Assembly: GCA_937894775.1 (NCBI GenBank) | Contig: CALAXC010000274.1 | Location: forward strand, 1-5,247 | DNA from: an uncultured Clostridia bacterium | GTDB taxonomy: Bacteria > Bacillota > Clostridia > Oscillospirales > CAG-272 | Direction of reading: 5' to 3' | Length of the DNA stretch: 5,247 nt | In this document: positions 1 to 5,247 of the stretch, in pieces | How the letters are laid out: every line of letters starts with the position of its first letter | How positions within the stretch are numbered: position 1 is the stretch's first letter | Made by a program: the position numbers and the translations under genes | Notes under the pieces: model-generated | Database searches by the model: none | What the model was told of the DNA's origin: nothing | What the model saw: the letters and a program-made list of their open reading frames with translations, nothing else

Positions 1-20
1 CCAAAAACTTTTCAGCTGGG

Positions 21-43
21 TTAGTGCGAACATTGTGCGCTGA
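21..43 (+). other. G-U-containing stem-loop near the left edge
   Basis: TTAGTGCG (21-28) and TGCGCTGA (36-43) can form 8 consecutive pairs with a 7-base loop if G-U pairs are allowed. Three of the eight are G-U on the plus strand and become A-C mismatches on the minus strand, so any real structure would belong to a plus-strand transcript entering from the left edge. No coding region supported by family recognition lies in 1-225. Confidence 0.25.
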
Positions 44-57
44 TTGTTAGATTGGCT

Positions 58-72
58 GTCGGCTCAGCCGAC
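58..72. other. GC-rich triloop hairpin
   Basis: GTCGGC (58-63) and GCCGAC (67-72) form a perfect 6-bp stem with a TCA loop. On the plus strand it is followed by TTTGAAAAA, too short a T-run for a confident terminator. Stem length and loop size resemble the hairpins of the 2223-2410 array, but the ATGAATTG linker is absent. Confidence 0.45.
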
Positions 73-124
73 TTTGAAAAAGGTGGACGAAAACTTCCCT
101 GAAACGCACTTTTCTTAGTTTAGT

Positions 125-147
125 AAAATTCCCTCGGGAAAGTTTTT
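125..147. terminator. Small bidirectional terminator-like hairpin
   Basis: AAAATTCCC (125-133) pairs with GGGAA (136-140) and, past a two-base bulge, TTTT (143-146). On the plus strand the stem is followed by T5 (143-147); on the minus strand by T4 (complement of 125-128). It could finish pckG transcripts that pass the stronger stem at 163-201, or terminate a convergent gene from the left. The GGGAA core stem is only 5 bp with a 2-base loop, so the call is modest. Confidence 0.4.
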
Positions 148-162
148 GAAAGATAGGGGTAT

Positions 163-201
163 GGGGGAAGGAAAACTTTTTTCAAAAAGTTTCCTTCCCC
201 C
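163..201 (-). terminator. Strong stem-loop downstream of pckG, terminator-like without U-tract
   Basis: GGGGGAAGGAAA (163-174) pairs with TTTCCTTCCCCC (190-201). Past one bulged A (175) the stem continues as CTTTT/AAAAG to a small loop, giving about 17 pairs in total. It begins 25 bases after the pckG stop codon, where a terminator is expected. Neither strand has a T-run directly after the stem base (minus strand continues ATACCCC), so it is not a textbook intrinsic terminator. It may stall polymerase, protect the mRNA 3' end, or be a dispersed intergenic palindrome. Confidence 0.55.
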
Positions 202-225
202 ACATATCACATAAACAATATTTAA

Positions 226-2007
226 TTAACCTCTGAGTCTTGCCTCAAGAGCTGCGAGCTCGTCATACATAGCTGCAGGAACTCTTTCACCGACCTGAGC
301 ATAGAATTCCTTAATATTCTTGATATCATCAAGCCAAGAATCTGTATCTACGCTAAGAAGCTCACGAATAGTATCAACGTTGATACCGTCAAGTCCTTCA
401 ATATTGATATCCTCTGCGTTAGGAACATATCCGATAGGAGTAAGCTTAGCATCTACCTTATCCTCGCAACGAGCAAGGATCCACATAAGAACTCTCATAT
501 TATCGCCAAATCCGGGCCAGATGAAGTTTCCGTCATCGTCTGTTCTGAACCAGTTTACGTGGAATATCTTGGGAGGATTAGGAATGAGATTGCCCATATT
601 GAGCCAGTGAGCCCAGTAATCACCCATATCGTAGCCTACGAAAGGACGCATAGCCATAGGATCGCGACGAACCACACCTACAGCGCCTGCTGCAGCCGCA
701 GTTGTTTCGGAAGCCATAATAGAACCGACAAACGCACCGTTCTGCCAGCTTGTAGACTGGTAAACAAGAGGAGCTGTCTTTGCACGGCGACCGCCAAATA
801 CGATAGCCGATACCGGAACGCCCTTAGGATTGTTAAACTCAGAAGAAAGGCAAGGACAGTTAGCCGCAAGAGCTGTGAAGCGGCTGTTAGGATGAGCGCC
901 GCAAGTTGATTTATCCTTCTTGTCGTACTTTGTGTAATCCCATACGTTACCCTTCCAGTCGATAGCGTTCTTAGGAGGATTCTTGTCGAGACCTTCCCAC
1001 CATACAGTATTATTATCGAGGTTATGAACAACGTTTGTGAATATAGTATCCTTCATAGTTGTATGAAGTGCGTTGGGGTTGGAATTCTCGTTTGTTCCGG
1101 GAGCAACACCGAAGAATCCGTTCTCGGGGTTTACTGCCCAGAGTCTTCCGTCTTCGCCTACGCGGAGCCAAGCAATATCGTCACCTACACACCATACCTT
1201 ATAGCCCTTATTTCTGTAAAGTTCAGGCGGAATAAGCATAGCAAGGTTAGTCTTACCGCAAGCTGAGGGGAATGCTGCACAGATATACTTAGTTTCGCCA
1301 TCGGGATATTCAACACCGAGAATAAGCATATGTTCAGCCATCCAGCCTTCCTTACGTCCAAGGTAGGAAGCTATACGGAGAGCAAAGCACTTCTTTCCGA
1401 GAAGAACGTTTCCGCCGTATCCTGAGTTTACAGACCAGATAGTATTATCTTCGGGGAAATGACAGATATAACGGTTTTCCTCGTCAATATCAGCTCTTGC
1501 GTGAAGACCCTTGATAAAATCTCCGCTTTCACCGAGAGCCTCAAGAACGTTAGTTCCGACTCTTGTCATAATAAGCATATTAAGAACAACGTAGATAGAA
1601 TCAGTAAGCTCGATACCGTATTTTGCAAAAGGAGAGCCTACGATACTCATTGAATAAGGAATAACGTACATAGTTCTTCCCTTCATAGAGCCTGCATAAA
1701 GCTTTGAAAGCTTAGCATAGCACTCTTCGGGAGCCATCCAGTTATTGATATTACCAGCATCCTCTTTCTTTGAAGTACAGATAAATGTTCTTCCTTCAAC
1801 ACGAGCAACGTCGTTAATAGCGGTTCTGTGGAGATAGCAGTTAGGAAGGAGCTCCTGATTAAGCTTAATCATCTCACCTGTTGAACAAGCCTCAGCGCGG
1901 AGTGCCTCTGCCTGCTCTTCTGTGCCGTCGATCCAAACGATCTTATCGGGTTTGGTCATCGCAGCCATTTCGTCGATCCAATCAAGAACAAACTTATTCT
2001 TAGTCAT
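226..2007 (-). CDS. pckG: Phosphoenolpyruvate carboxykinase, GTP-dependent type
   Basis: Cytosolic enzyme interconverting oxaloacetate + GTP with PEP + GDP + CO2. In fermentative anaerobes of this kind the PEP-carboxylating, nucleotide-forming direction is often used (known for the family, inferred here). The 593-residue product is full length for the GTP family. Visible motifs: SGYGGN at 195-200, LGKKCFALRIA with metal-ligand Lys205/206, His226 in AEHM, the kinase-1a P-loop FPSACGKTN at 246-254 with the reactive Cys250, the kinase-2 motif VGDD at 274-277, PNSRF at 373-377, FGGRR at 404-408, and the guanine-binding aromatics Phe487, Phe495 and Phe500 in the C-terminal part. The ATP-type PEPCK is an unrelated-looking sequence of different motif order, so the GTP call is firm. 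The frame stays open upstream to an ATG at 2086-2088, but that codon lies at the predicted transcription start. The ATG at 2005-2007 has an AGAGG site 6 bases upstream and begins MTKNKFVLDW, so I chose it. No lesion or missing key residue seen. Confidence 0.97.
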   Translation of the reverse strand: MTKNKFVLDWIDEMAAMTKPDKIVWIDGTEEQAEALRAEACSTGEMIKLNQELLPNCYLHRTAINDVARVEGRTFICTSKKEDAGNINNWMAPEECYAKLSKLYAGSMKGRTMYVIPYSMSIVGSPFAKYGIELTDSIYVVLNMLIMTRVGTNVLEALGESGDFIKGLHARADIDEENRYICHFPEDNTIWSVNSGYGGNVLLGKKCFALRIASYLGRKEGWMAEHMLILGVEYPDGETKYICAAFPSACGKTNLAMLIPPELYRNKGYKVWCVGDDIAWLRVGEDGRLWAVNPENGFFGVAPGTNENSNPNALHTTMKDTIFTNVVHNLDNNTVWWEGLDKNPPKNAIDWKGNVWDYTKYDKKDKSTCGAHPNSRFTALAANCPCLSSEFNNPKGVPVSAIVFGGRRAKTAPLVYQSTSWQNGAFVGSIMASETTAAAAGAVGVVRRDPMAMRPFVGYDMGDYWAHWLNMGNLIPNPPKIFHVNWFRTDDDGNFIWPGFGDNMRVLMWILARCEDKVDAKLTPIGYVPNAEDINIEGLDGINVDTIRELLSVDTDSWLDDIKNIKEFYAQVGERVPAAMYDELAALEARLRG

Positions 2008-2013
2008 TGTTTT

Positions 2014-2018
2014 CCTCT
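2014..2018 (-). promoter_or_regulatory. Ribosome binding site of pckG
   Basis: AGAGG within AAAGAGGAAAACA lies 6 bases upstream of the ATG at 2005-2007, a good Shine-Dalgarno match and spacing for a Firmicute. It decides the start: the alternative in-frame ATG at 2086-2088 has no such site and overlaps the predicted transcription start. Confidence 0.85.
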
Positions 2019-2093
2019 TTCTATAAATTAATTTTATTTTTTGCTGAAAATATTGTGAAAGACCTTCGTCTATCCGAAAATCAACCATTTTAT

Positions 2094-2122
2094 ATTTTAC
2101 ATTGTTTTATTTTCTTTTTCAA
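2094..2122 (-). promoter_or_regulatory. Sigma-A-like promoter of pckG
   Basis: On the minus strand, TTGAAA (2117-2122) is followed by exactly 17 bases and then TAAAAT (2094-2099), close to the TTGACA/TATAAT consensus. An A6 tract (2127-2132) just upstream of the -35 could act as an UP-like element. Transcription would start near 2086-2088, giving a leader of about 80 bases before the pckG ATG. This placement also rules against the longer pckG reading frame, whose ATG would sit at the very 5' end of the mRNA. Predicted from sequence only. Confidence 0.8.
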
Positions 2123-2162
2123 GACATTTTTTGCTAATGTTACAATTTGTTAATATTCTATC

Positions 2163-2176
2163 ACTCAAATTCGAGT
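2163..2176. promoter_or_regulatory. Imperfect palindrome upstream of the pckG promoter
   Basis: ACTCAAATTCGAGT is a 14-base dyad with a single mismatched pair (2167/2172). Its centre lies about 82 bases upstream of the predicted pckG transcription start. It could be an operator for an activator or simply chance in AT-rich DNA. It does not match the catabolite-control cre consensus, and I cannot assign a regulator. Confidence 0.25.
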
Positions 2177-2222
2177 TTTATGCAAGATAAACTTTTATAA
2201 ACAAAAAAAGAAGACCTGCGTA

Positions 2223-2410
2223 TGCGTGTTATCCTTAACGGAGAACACGCAATGAATTGCAACAAGGTTGCATGAATTGACACTACGTGTCATGAATTGC
2301 AGTAAACTGCGTGAATTGCCCTACGGCATGATATTCGTTGCAATTCAATTCATGGAGCAACGCGAGAAATCATGGCGAAGCCAATTCATGATGCGTCAGC
2401 ATCAATTCAT
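2223..2410. repeat. Array of short variable-stem hairpins with constant ATGAATTG linkers
   Basis: The left part carries hairpins at 2223-2251 (8-bp TGCGTGTT stem plus an inner TCC/GGA), 2258-2272 (TGCAAC-aag-GTTGCA), 2278-2292 (TGACAC-tac-GTGTCA), 2299-2310 (GCAG-taaa-CTGC) and 2317-2328 (TGCC-ctac-GGCA). They are joined by ATGAATTG at 2252, 2272 and 2292 and GTGAATTG at 2311, with a 19-20 base period. In the right part the linker is inverted (CAATTCAT at 2346, 2382 and 2403), around hairpins at 2336-2362 (CGTTGC/GCAACG, long loop), 2373-2383 (TGGC-gaa-GCCA) and 2389-2404 (TGATGC-gtca-GCATCA). Stem sequences all differ while pairing is kept, and linkers are nearly invariant. This is not a CRISPR array: the units are too short and the 'spacers' are self-complementary. 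No transposase is present, so if mobile it is non-autonomous. Function unknown; my impression that similar arrays recur in ruminococcal genomes is unverified. Confidence 0.85.
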
Positions 2411-2414
2411 CTAT

Positions 2415-2469
2415 AAAAACGAACAGAGCAAGAATAGAAGGATTGGTTTCCTTTTACTCTTGCTCTTTC
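2415..2469 (-). terminator. Intrinsic terminator downstream of rpoC
   Basis: Read on the minus strand, AGAGCAAGA (2458-2466) pairs with TCTTGCTCT (2425-2433). Inside, AAGGA/TCCTT (2449-2453 with 2438-2442) closes a 6-base loop after a 4x4 internal loop. Outside, three more pairs (2467-2469 with 2421-2423) form past one bulged base at 2424. One base later comes a run of five T (2415-2419). It lies about 110 bases after the rpoC stop codon. The last U of the run is only a few bases from the edge of the hairpin array. Confidence 0.75.
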
Positions 2470-2486
2470 TGCTTGTAATAAGGGTT

Positions 2487-2499
2487 TGGGCTTAGCCCA
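2487..2499. other. Small GC-rich hairpin in the rpoC trailer
   Basis: TGGGC (2487-2491) and GCCCA (2495-2499) form a 5-bp stem with a three-base loop, between the 2504-2523 inverted repeat and the terminator. It has no T-tract of its own. Together with its neighbours it makes four consecutive hairpins after rpoC. Confidence 0.35.
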
Positions 2500-2503
2500 T
2501 AAA

Positions 2504-2523
2504 GTATTTGACTGGTCAAATAC
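2504..2523. other. Perfect 18-base inverted repeat in the rpoC trailer
   Basis: GTATTTGAC (2504-2512) and GTCAAATAC (2515-2523) are perfect inverted copies separated by two bases. As RNA this is an 8-bp stem with a tetraloop; as DNA it looks like a dimeric-repressor site. On the minus strand it is followed only by TTTAT, so it would be a weak terminator at best. Its position in a 3' trailer, with no promoter nearby, favours an RNA structure. Confidence 0.5.
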
Positions 2524-2551
2524 GATGCTCGCACTTAGCGGTATTTATTCA

Positions 2552-2572
2552 TTATTCTTTATACAAGAATAA
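2552..2572 (-). other. AT-rich stem-loop just after the rpoC stop codon
   Basis: TTATTCTT (2552-2559) and AAGAATAA (2565-2572) form a perfect 8-bp stem with a 5-base loop, beginning 7 bases after the rpoC stop codon in the direction of transcription. No T-tract follows. It may protect the 3' end of the rpoC mRNA or be incidental. Confidence 0.45.
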
Positions 2573-2579
2573 CAGTGAT

Positions 2580-5247
2580 TTACGCGAGTTCTTCCTCGGA
2601 AGGCTCAACTGCGGGTTCGGTCTTCTTAACGTCAACGTTGTTATAGATAGACATACCTGTACCTGCAGGTATAAGCTTACCGATAATAACGTTTTCCTTA
2701 AGTCCGACAAGATTATCGACCTTACCTCTGATAGCCGCATCCGTAAGAACCTTTGTGGTTTCCTGGAAGGATGCTGCCGAAAGGAAGGACTCTGTCTGAA
2801 GCGATGCCTTGGTAATACCGAGAAGCTCGGGCTTTCCAAGTGCGGGACGAACGTCCTCACCTGCTTCGATTCTTGCCTTGATCACAGCATTTTCTGCCTC
2901 GAACTCGGTCATATCAACAAGAGAATCTACCAAAAGATCGGTATCTCCCTTATCGGAAATTCTTATCTTTCTTGTCATCTGACGTGCGATGATCTCGATA
3001 TGCTTATCGTTTACGTTACAAGACTGTGAACGGTAAACCTTCTGAATTTCCTTAACGATATACTCGTATATCTTATCAAGATAATCACGGCTGTTAGGAT
3101 CGTTTACGTCATCAAATATTCTTCTGATATCAGCGGGAGACTTGCTTCCGTCGGTAAGAGCATCACCCTTATTTACCGACTCGCCAAGGCCGACCGTAAC
3201 TCTCTTTCCAAACGGAATGAAGTGTTGGATCATTTCTCCGTCATTCTTTCTGAGATCAACGATATAAGTGTTGGGAGTATCACCTGCTTCAATTCTTTCA
3301 ACTACTCCGTCTTCCTCTGCAAGAACAGAAGTCTTCTTAGGTGTTCTCGCCTCGAAGAGCTCTTCAACTCTGGGAAGACCCTGTGTAATATCCGAACCTG
3401 CGACACCTCCTGAGTGGAAGGTACGCATCGTAAGCTGTGTACCGGGTTCACCGATAGACTGAGCCGCAATTATACCTACAGCCTCACCAAGCTTAACCGA
3501 ATTACCCGAAGCAAGGTCAGCACCGTAACAGTGAGCGCAGATACCGTGCTTTGCGTGACACTGAATAACCGTTCTGATATATACCTTACTGATACCTGCC
3601 TTAACGATCTCATTCGCCTGCTCTTCAGTGATCATTTCGTCATCACCAACGATAACCTCCCCGGTTACAGGGTTAATGATATCGCCCATAGTATAACGTC
3701 CGACAATTCTGTCCTGAAGGTTTTCAAGAACAGTATTGTTATTTTCATCAACTATCTGCTCTACCCAAGCGCCCTTGGTCGTATCACACTTCTCTTCCTT
3801 AACGATAACGTCCTGCGATACGTCAACAAGACGACGGGTAAGGTAACCCGAGTCCGCTGTACGGAGCGCCGTATCGGAAAGTGATTTACGTGAACCCTTA
3901 GCACCCATAAAGTACTCAAGAATATTAAGACCTTCACGGAAGTTAGACTTAATAGGAAGCTCGATCGTTTTACCGTTCGTAGCAAACATAAGTCCACGCA
4001 TACCCGCGAGCTGACGCATCTGCGCAATAGATCCACGGGCTCCCGAATCAGACATTATCTTGATCGGGTTGAACTGGTCAAATCCCTTCTGGAGAGCATC
4101 TGTTACTGCCGCCGTAGTCTTTTCCCAGATCTTTATAACGTTGTTGTAACGCTCCTCATCGGTAAGGAATCCTTCCTCATAAGTTTCGTTAACTGTATCA
4201 ACCTTTTTCTGAGCTGCTGCGATAAGCTCCTTCTTTTCATCAGGAATAGTCATATCATATACCGAGATAGAGAAAGATGCTCTTGTCGAGTACTTATATC
4301 CCATCTCCTTAATGCTGTCAAGCATCTCAGCACAGACAGCAAATCCGTGCTTCTTTATACAATAATCTATAAGCTTACCAAGCTCTTTCTTCTTAACCAC
4401 CGTCTGTATCTCAAGTTCAAAGAGTGAATCCTCTGTATCACGTGAGATAAATCCGAGGTCCTGAGGAATAGGACGGTTGAAAATAAGTCTTCCGAGTGTT
4501 GCATCAACAAGCTTTGTCTTTTCAACACCGTTGACCGTTACGGTTCTTCTTATCTTGATAGGCGCGTGGAGTCCGAGCGCACCGTTATCATAAGCCATCA
4601 TAGCTTCATCAAAGTCGCGGAACGCCTTTCCTTCGCCGGGTTCTCCTGCCTTATCCATAGTAAGATAGTAAGAACCGAGGATCATATCCTGAGAAGGAAC
4701 TGCAACCGCGCGTCCGTCCATAGGCTTTAAGAGGTTATTTGCAGAAAGCATAAGGAATCTCGCCTCTGCCTGAGCCTCTGCCGAAAGCGGAACGTGAACA
4801 GGCATCTGGTCTCCGTCAAAGTCTGCGTTAAACGCGGTACATACCAACGGATGGAGCTTGATAGCTCTTCCCTCTACGAGCACAGGCTCGAATGCCTGAA
4901 TAGAAAGGCGGTGAAGTGTAGGTGCACGGTTAAGAAGAACAGGATGTTCTTTGATAACGTTTTCAAGTGCATCCCATACGCAGGGATTTTCATACGCCTT
5001 TTCGATCTTCTTAAGAGCATCCTTAACAGAAACTCTCTGTATCTCTTCAAGACGCTTTACAACGAAAGGCTTGAAAAGCTCAAGAGCCATTTCCTTAGGA
5101 AGTCCGCACTGATAGATCTTAAGCGAAGGACCTACGACGATAACCGAACGTCCGGAATAGTCAACACGCTTACCGAGAAGGTTCTGACGGAAGCGTCCCT
5201 GCTTACCGCGGAGAATCTCGGAGAGTGACTTCAAGGGTCTGTTGGAA
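2580..5247 (-). CDS. rpoC: DNA-directed RNA polymerase subunit beta' (5' end beyond window)
   Basis: Large catalytic subunit of RNA polymerase. About 888 codons are visible. The frame runs off the right edge reading SNRPLKSLSEI, so the start lies outside; the TTG at 5232-5234 is an internal Leu codon, not a start. Missing are roughly the first 300 residues (N-terminal zinc finger, much of the clamp, lid). Numbering from that Leu: the double-psi barrel with catalytic NADFDGD at 136-142 (Asp138, 140, 142 hold the catalytic Mg), the F-loop around 396-416 (DSGARGS...QLAGMRGLM), the bridge helix about 437-475, the second zinc site Cys483, Cys559, Cys566 and Cys569, and the trigger loop about 598-628 (TQLTMRTFHSGG...LPRVEELFEAR). 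The trigger loop is uninterrupted, unlike the E. coli protein with its large SI3 insertion, which fits a Firmicute. The protein ends in an acidic tail, SEEELA. One small oddity is Pro instead of the usual Ala in DGDQMPVHVP. rpoB is expected just upstream, beyond the window. The TAA stop is followed by a stem-loop-rich trailer and a terminator. Confidence 0.98.
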   Translation of the reverse strand, partial: SNRPLKSLSEILRGKQGRFRQNLLGKRVDYSGRSVIVVGPSLKIYQCGLPKEMALELFKPFVVKRLEEIQRVSVKDALKKIEKAYENPCVWDALENVIKEHPVLLNRAPTLHRLSIQAFEPVLVEGRAIKLHPLVCTAFNADFDGDQMPVHVPLSAEAQAEARFLMLSANNLLKPMDGRAVAVPSQDMILGSYYLTMDKAGEPGEGKAFRDFDEAMMAYDNGALGLHAPIKIRRTVTVNGVEKTKLVDATLGRLIFNRPIPQDLGFISRDTEDSLFELEIQTVVKKKELGKLIDYCIKKHGFAVCAEMLDSIKEMGYKYSTRASFSISVYDMTIPDEKKELIAAAQKKVDTVNETYEEGFLTDEERYNNVIKIWEKTTAAVTDALQKGFDQFNPIKIMSDSGARGSIAQMRQLAGMRGLMFATNGKTIELPIKSNFREGLNILEYFMGAKGSRKSLSDTALRTADSGYLTRRLVDVSQDVIVKEEKCDTTKGAWVEQIVDENNNTVLENLQDRIVGRYTMGDIINPVTGEVIVGDDEMITEEQANEIVKAGISKVYIRTVIQCHAKHGICAHCYGADLASGNSVKLGEAVGIIAAQSIGEPGTQLTMRTFHSGGVAGSDITQGLPRVEELFEARTPKKTSVLAEEDGVVERIEAGDTPNTYIVDLRKNDGEMIQHFIPFGKRVTVGLGESVNKGDALTDGSKSPADIRRIFDDVNDPNSRDYLDKIYEYIVKEIQKVYRSQSCNVNDKHIEIIARQMTRKIRISDKGDTDLLVDSLVDMTEFEAENAVIKARIEAGEDVRPALGKPELLGITKASLQTESFLSAASFQETTKVLTDAAIRGKVDNLVGLKENVIIGKLIPAGTGMSIYNNVDVKKTEPAVEPSEEELA

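Noticed and set aside
2008..2088. 27-residue N-terminal extension of pckG from the ATG at 2086-2088
   Set aside because: The upstream ATG coincides with the predicted transcription start and has no ribosome binding site, while the ATG at 2005-2007 has AGAGG at ideal spacing and gives the usual family length.
2223..2410. CRISPR array
   Set aside because: Linker repeats are only 8 bases, intervening units are 11-13 bases and self-complementary, orientation flips within the array, and no cas gene is in the window.
2268..2495. 75-codon plus-strand open frame running through the hairpin array
   Set aside because: Its ATG codons come from the repeated ATGAATTG linker. The 19-20 base period is not a multiple of three, so successive units are read in different frames. 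No ribosome binding site or family resemblance is seen. It is a by-product of the repeat.
2515..2521. CtsR-type heptad GGTCAAA within the rpoC trailer palindrome
   Set aside because: CtsR operators need a tandem direct repeat of the heptad near a promoter. Here there is one copy within an inverted repeat in a 3' trailer.
2508..3029. 173-codon plus-strand open frame, and several others opposite rpoC and pckG
   Set aside because: These overlap genuine conserved genes on the minus strand and their translations resemble no protein family, so they are antisense shadows.
5232..5234. TTG as the start of rpoC
   Set aside because: The frame continues upstream to the window edge with conserved beta' residues (SNRP before LKSLSEI), so this is an internal leucine codon.

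Overview
The window looks like a piece of a low-to-moderate GC Firmicutes (Bacillota) chromosome, most likely an anaerobic clostridial or Oscillospiraceae/Ruminococcus-type organism. This is inferred from three things: the RpoC sequence, whose trigger loop has no proteobacterial-type insertion; the AT-rich sigma-A-like promoter and strong AGAGG ribosome binding site; and a GTP-type PEP carboxykinase, an enzyme known from cellulolytic clostridia and ruminococci. No species can be named from the sequence alone.

Both protein-coding genes lie on the minus strand, so transcription runs right to left. From the right edge to 2580 is the C-terminal three quarters of rpoC (RNA polymerase beta' subunit), cut by the window edge. 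It contains the catalytic NADFDGD motif, F-loop, bridge helix, second zinc site and trigger loop, all apparently intact. From 2579 to 2008 is a 572-base non-coding interval. In order of minus-strand transcription it holds three small stem-loops in the rpoC trailer, a good intrinsic terminator (2415-2469), a striking array of short hairpins joined by a constant octamer (2223-2410), an imperfect palindrome, and a clear sigma-A-like promoter with an exact 17-bp spacer. pckG (593 codons, 2007 to 226) follows as its own transcription unit. The last 225 bases, downstream of pckG, are non-coding and rich in stem-loops. They include a strong 18-bp hairpin and a smaller terminator-like hairpin that can pair with it in an alternative fold.

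The two genes do not share a pathway: rpoC is core transcription, and pckG links PEP and oxaloacetate in anaplerosis or gluconeogenesis. The terminator and the separate promoter argue that they are not co-transcribed. The part most worth a second look is the hairpin array. Its stems vary but keep their base pairing, its linkers are constant (ATGAATTG), and the linker orientation flips halfway. The whole element could therefore fold either as a string of small hairpins or as one branched, fishbone-like structure. I do not recognise a described function for it.
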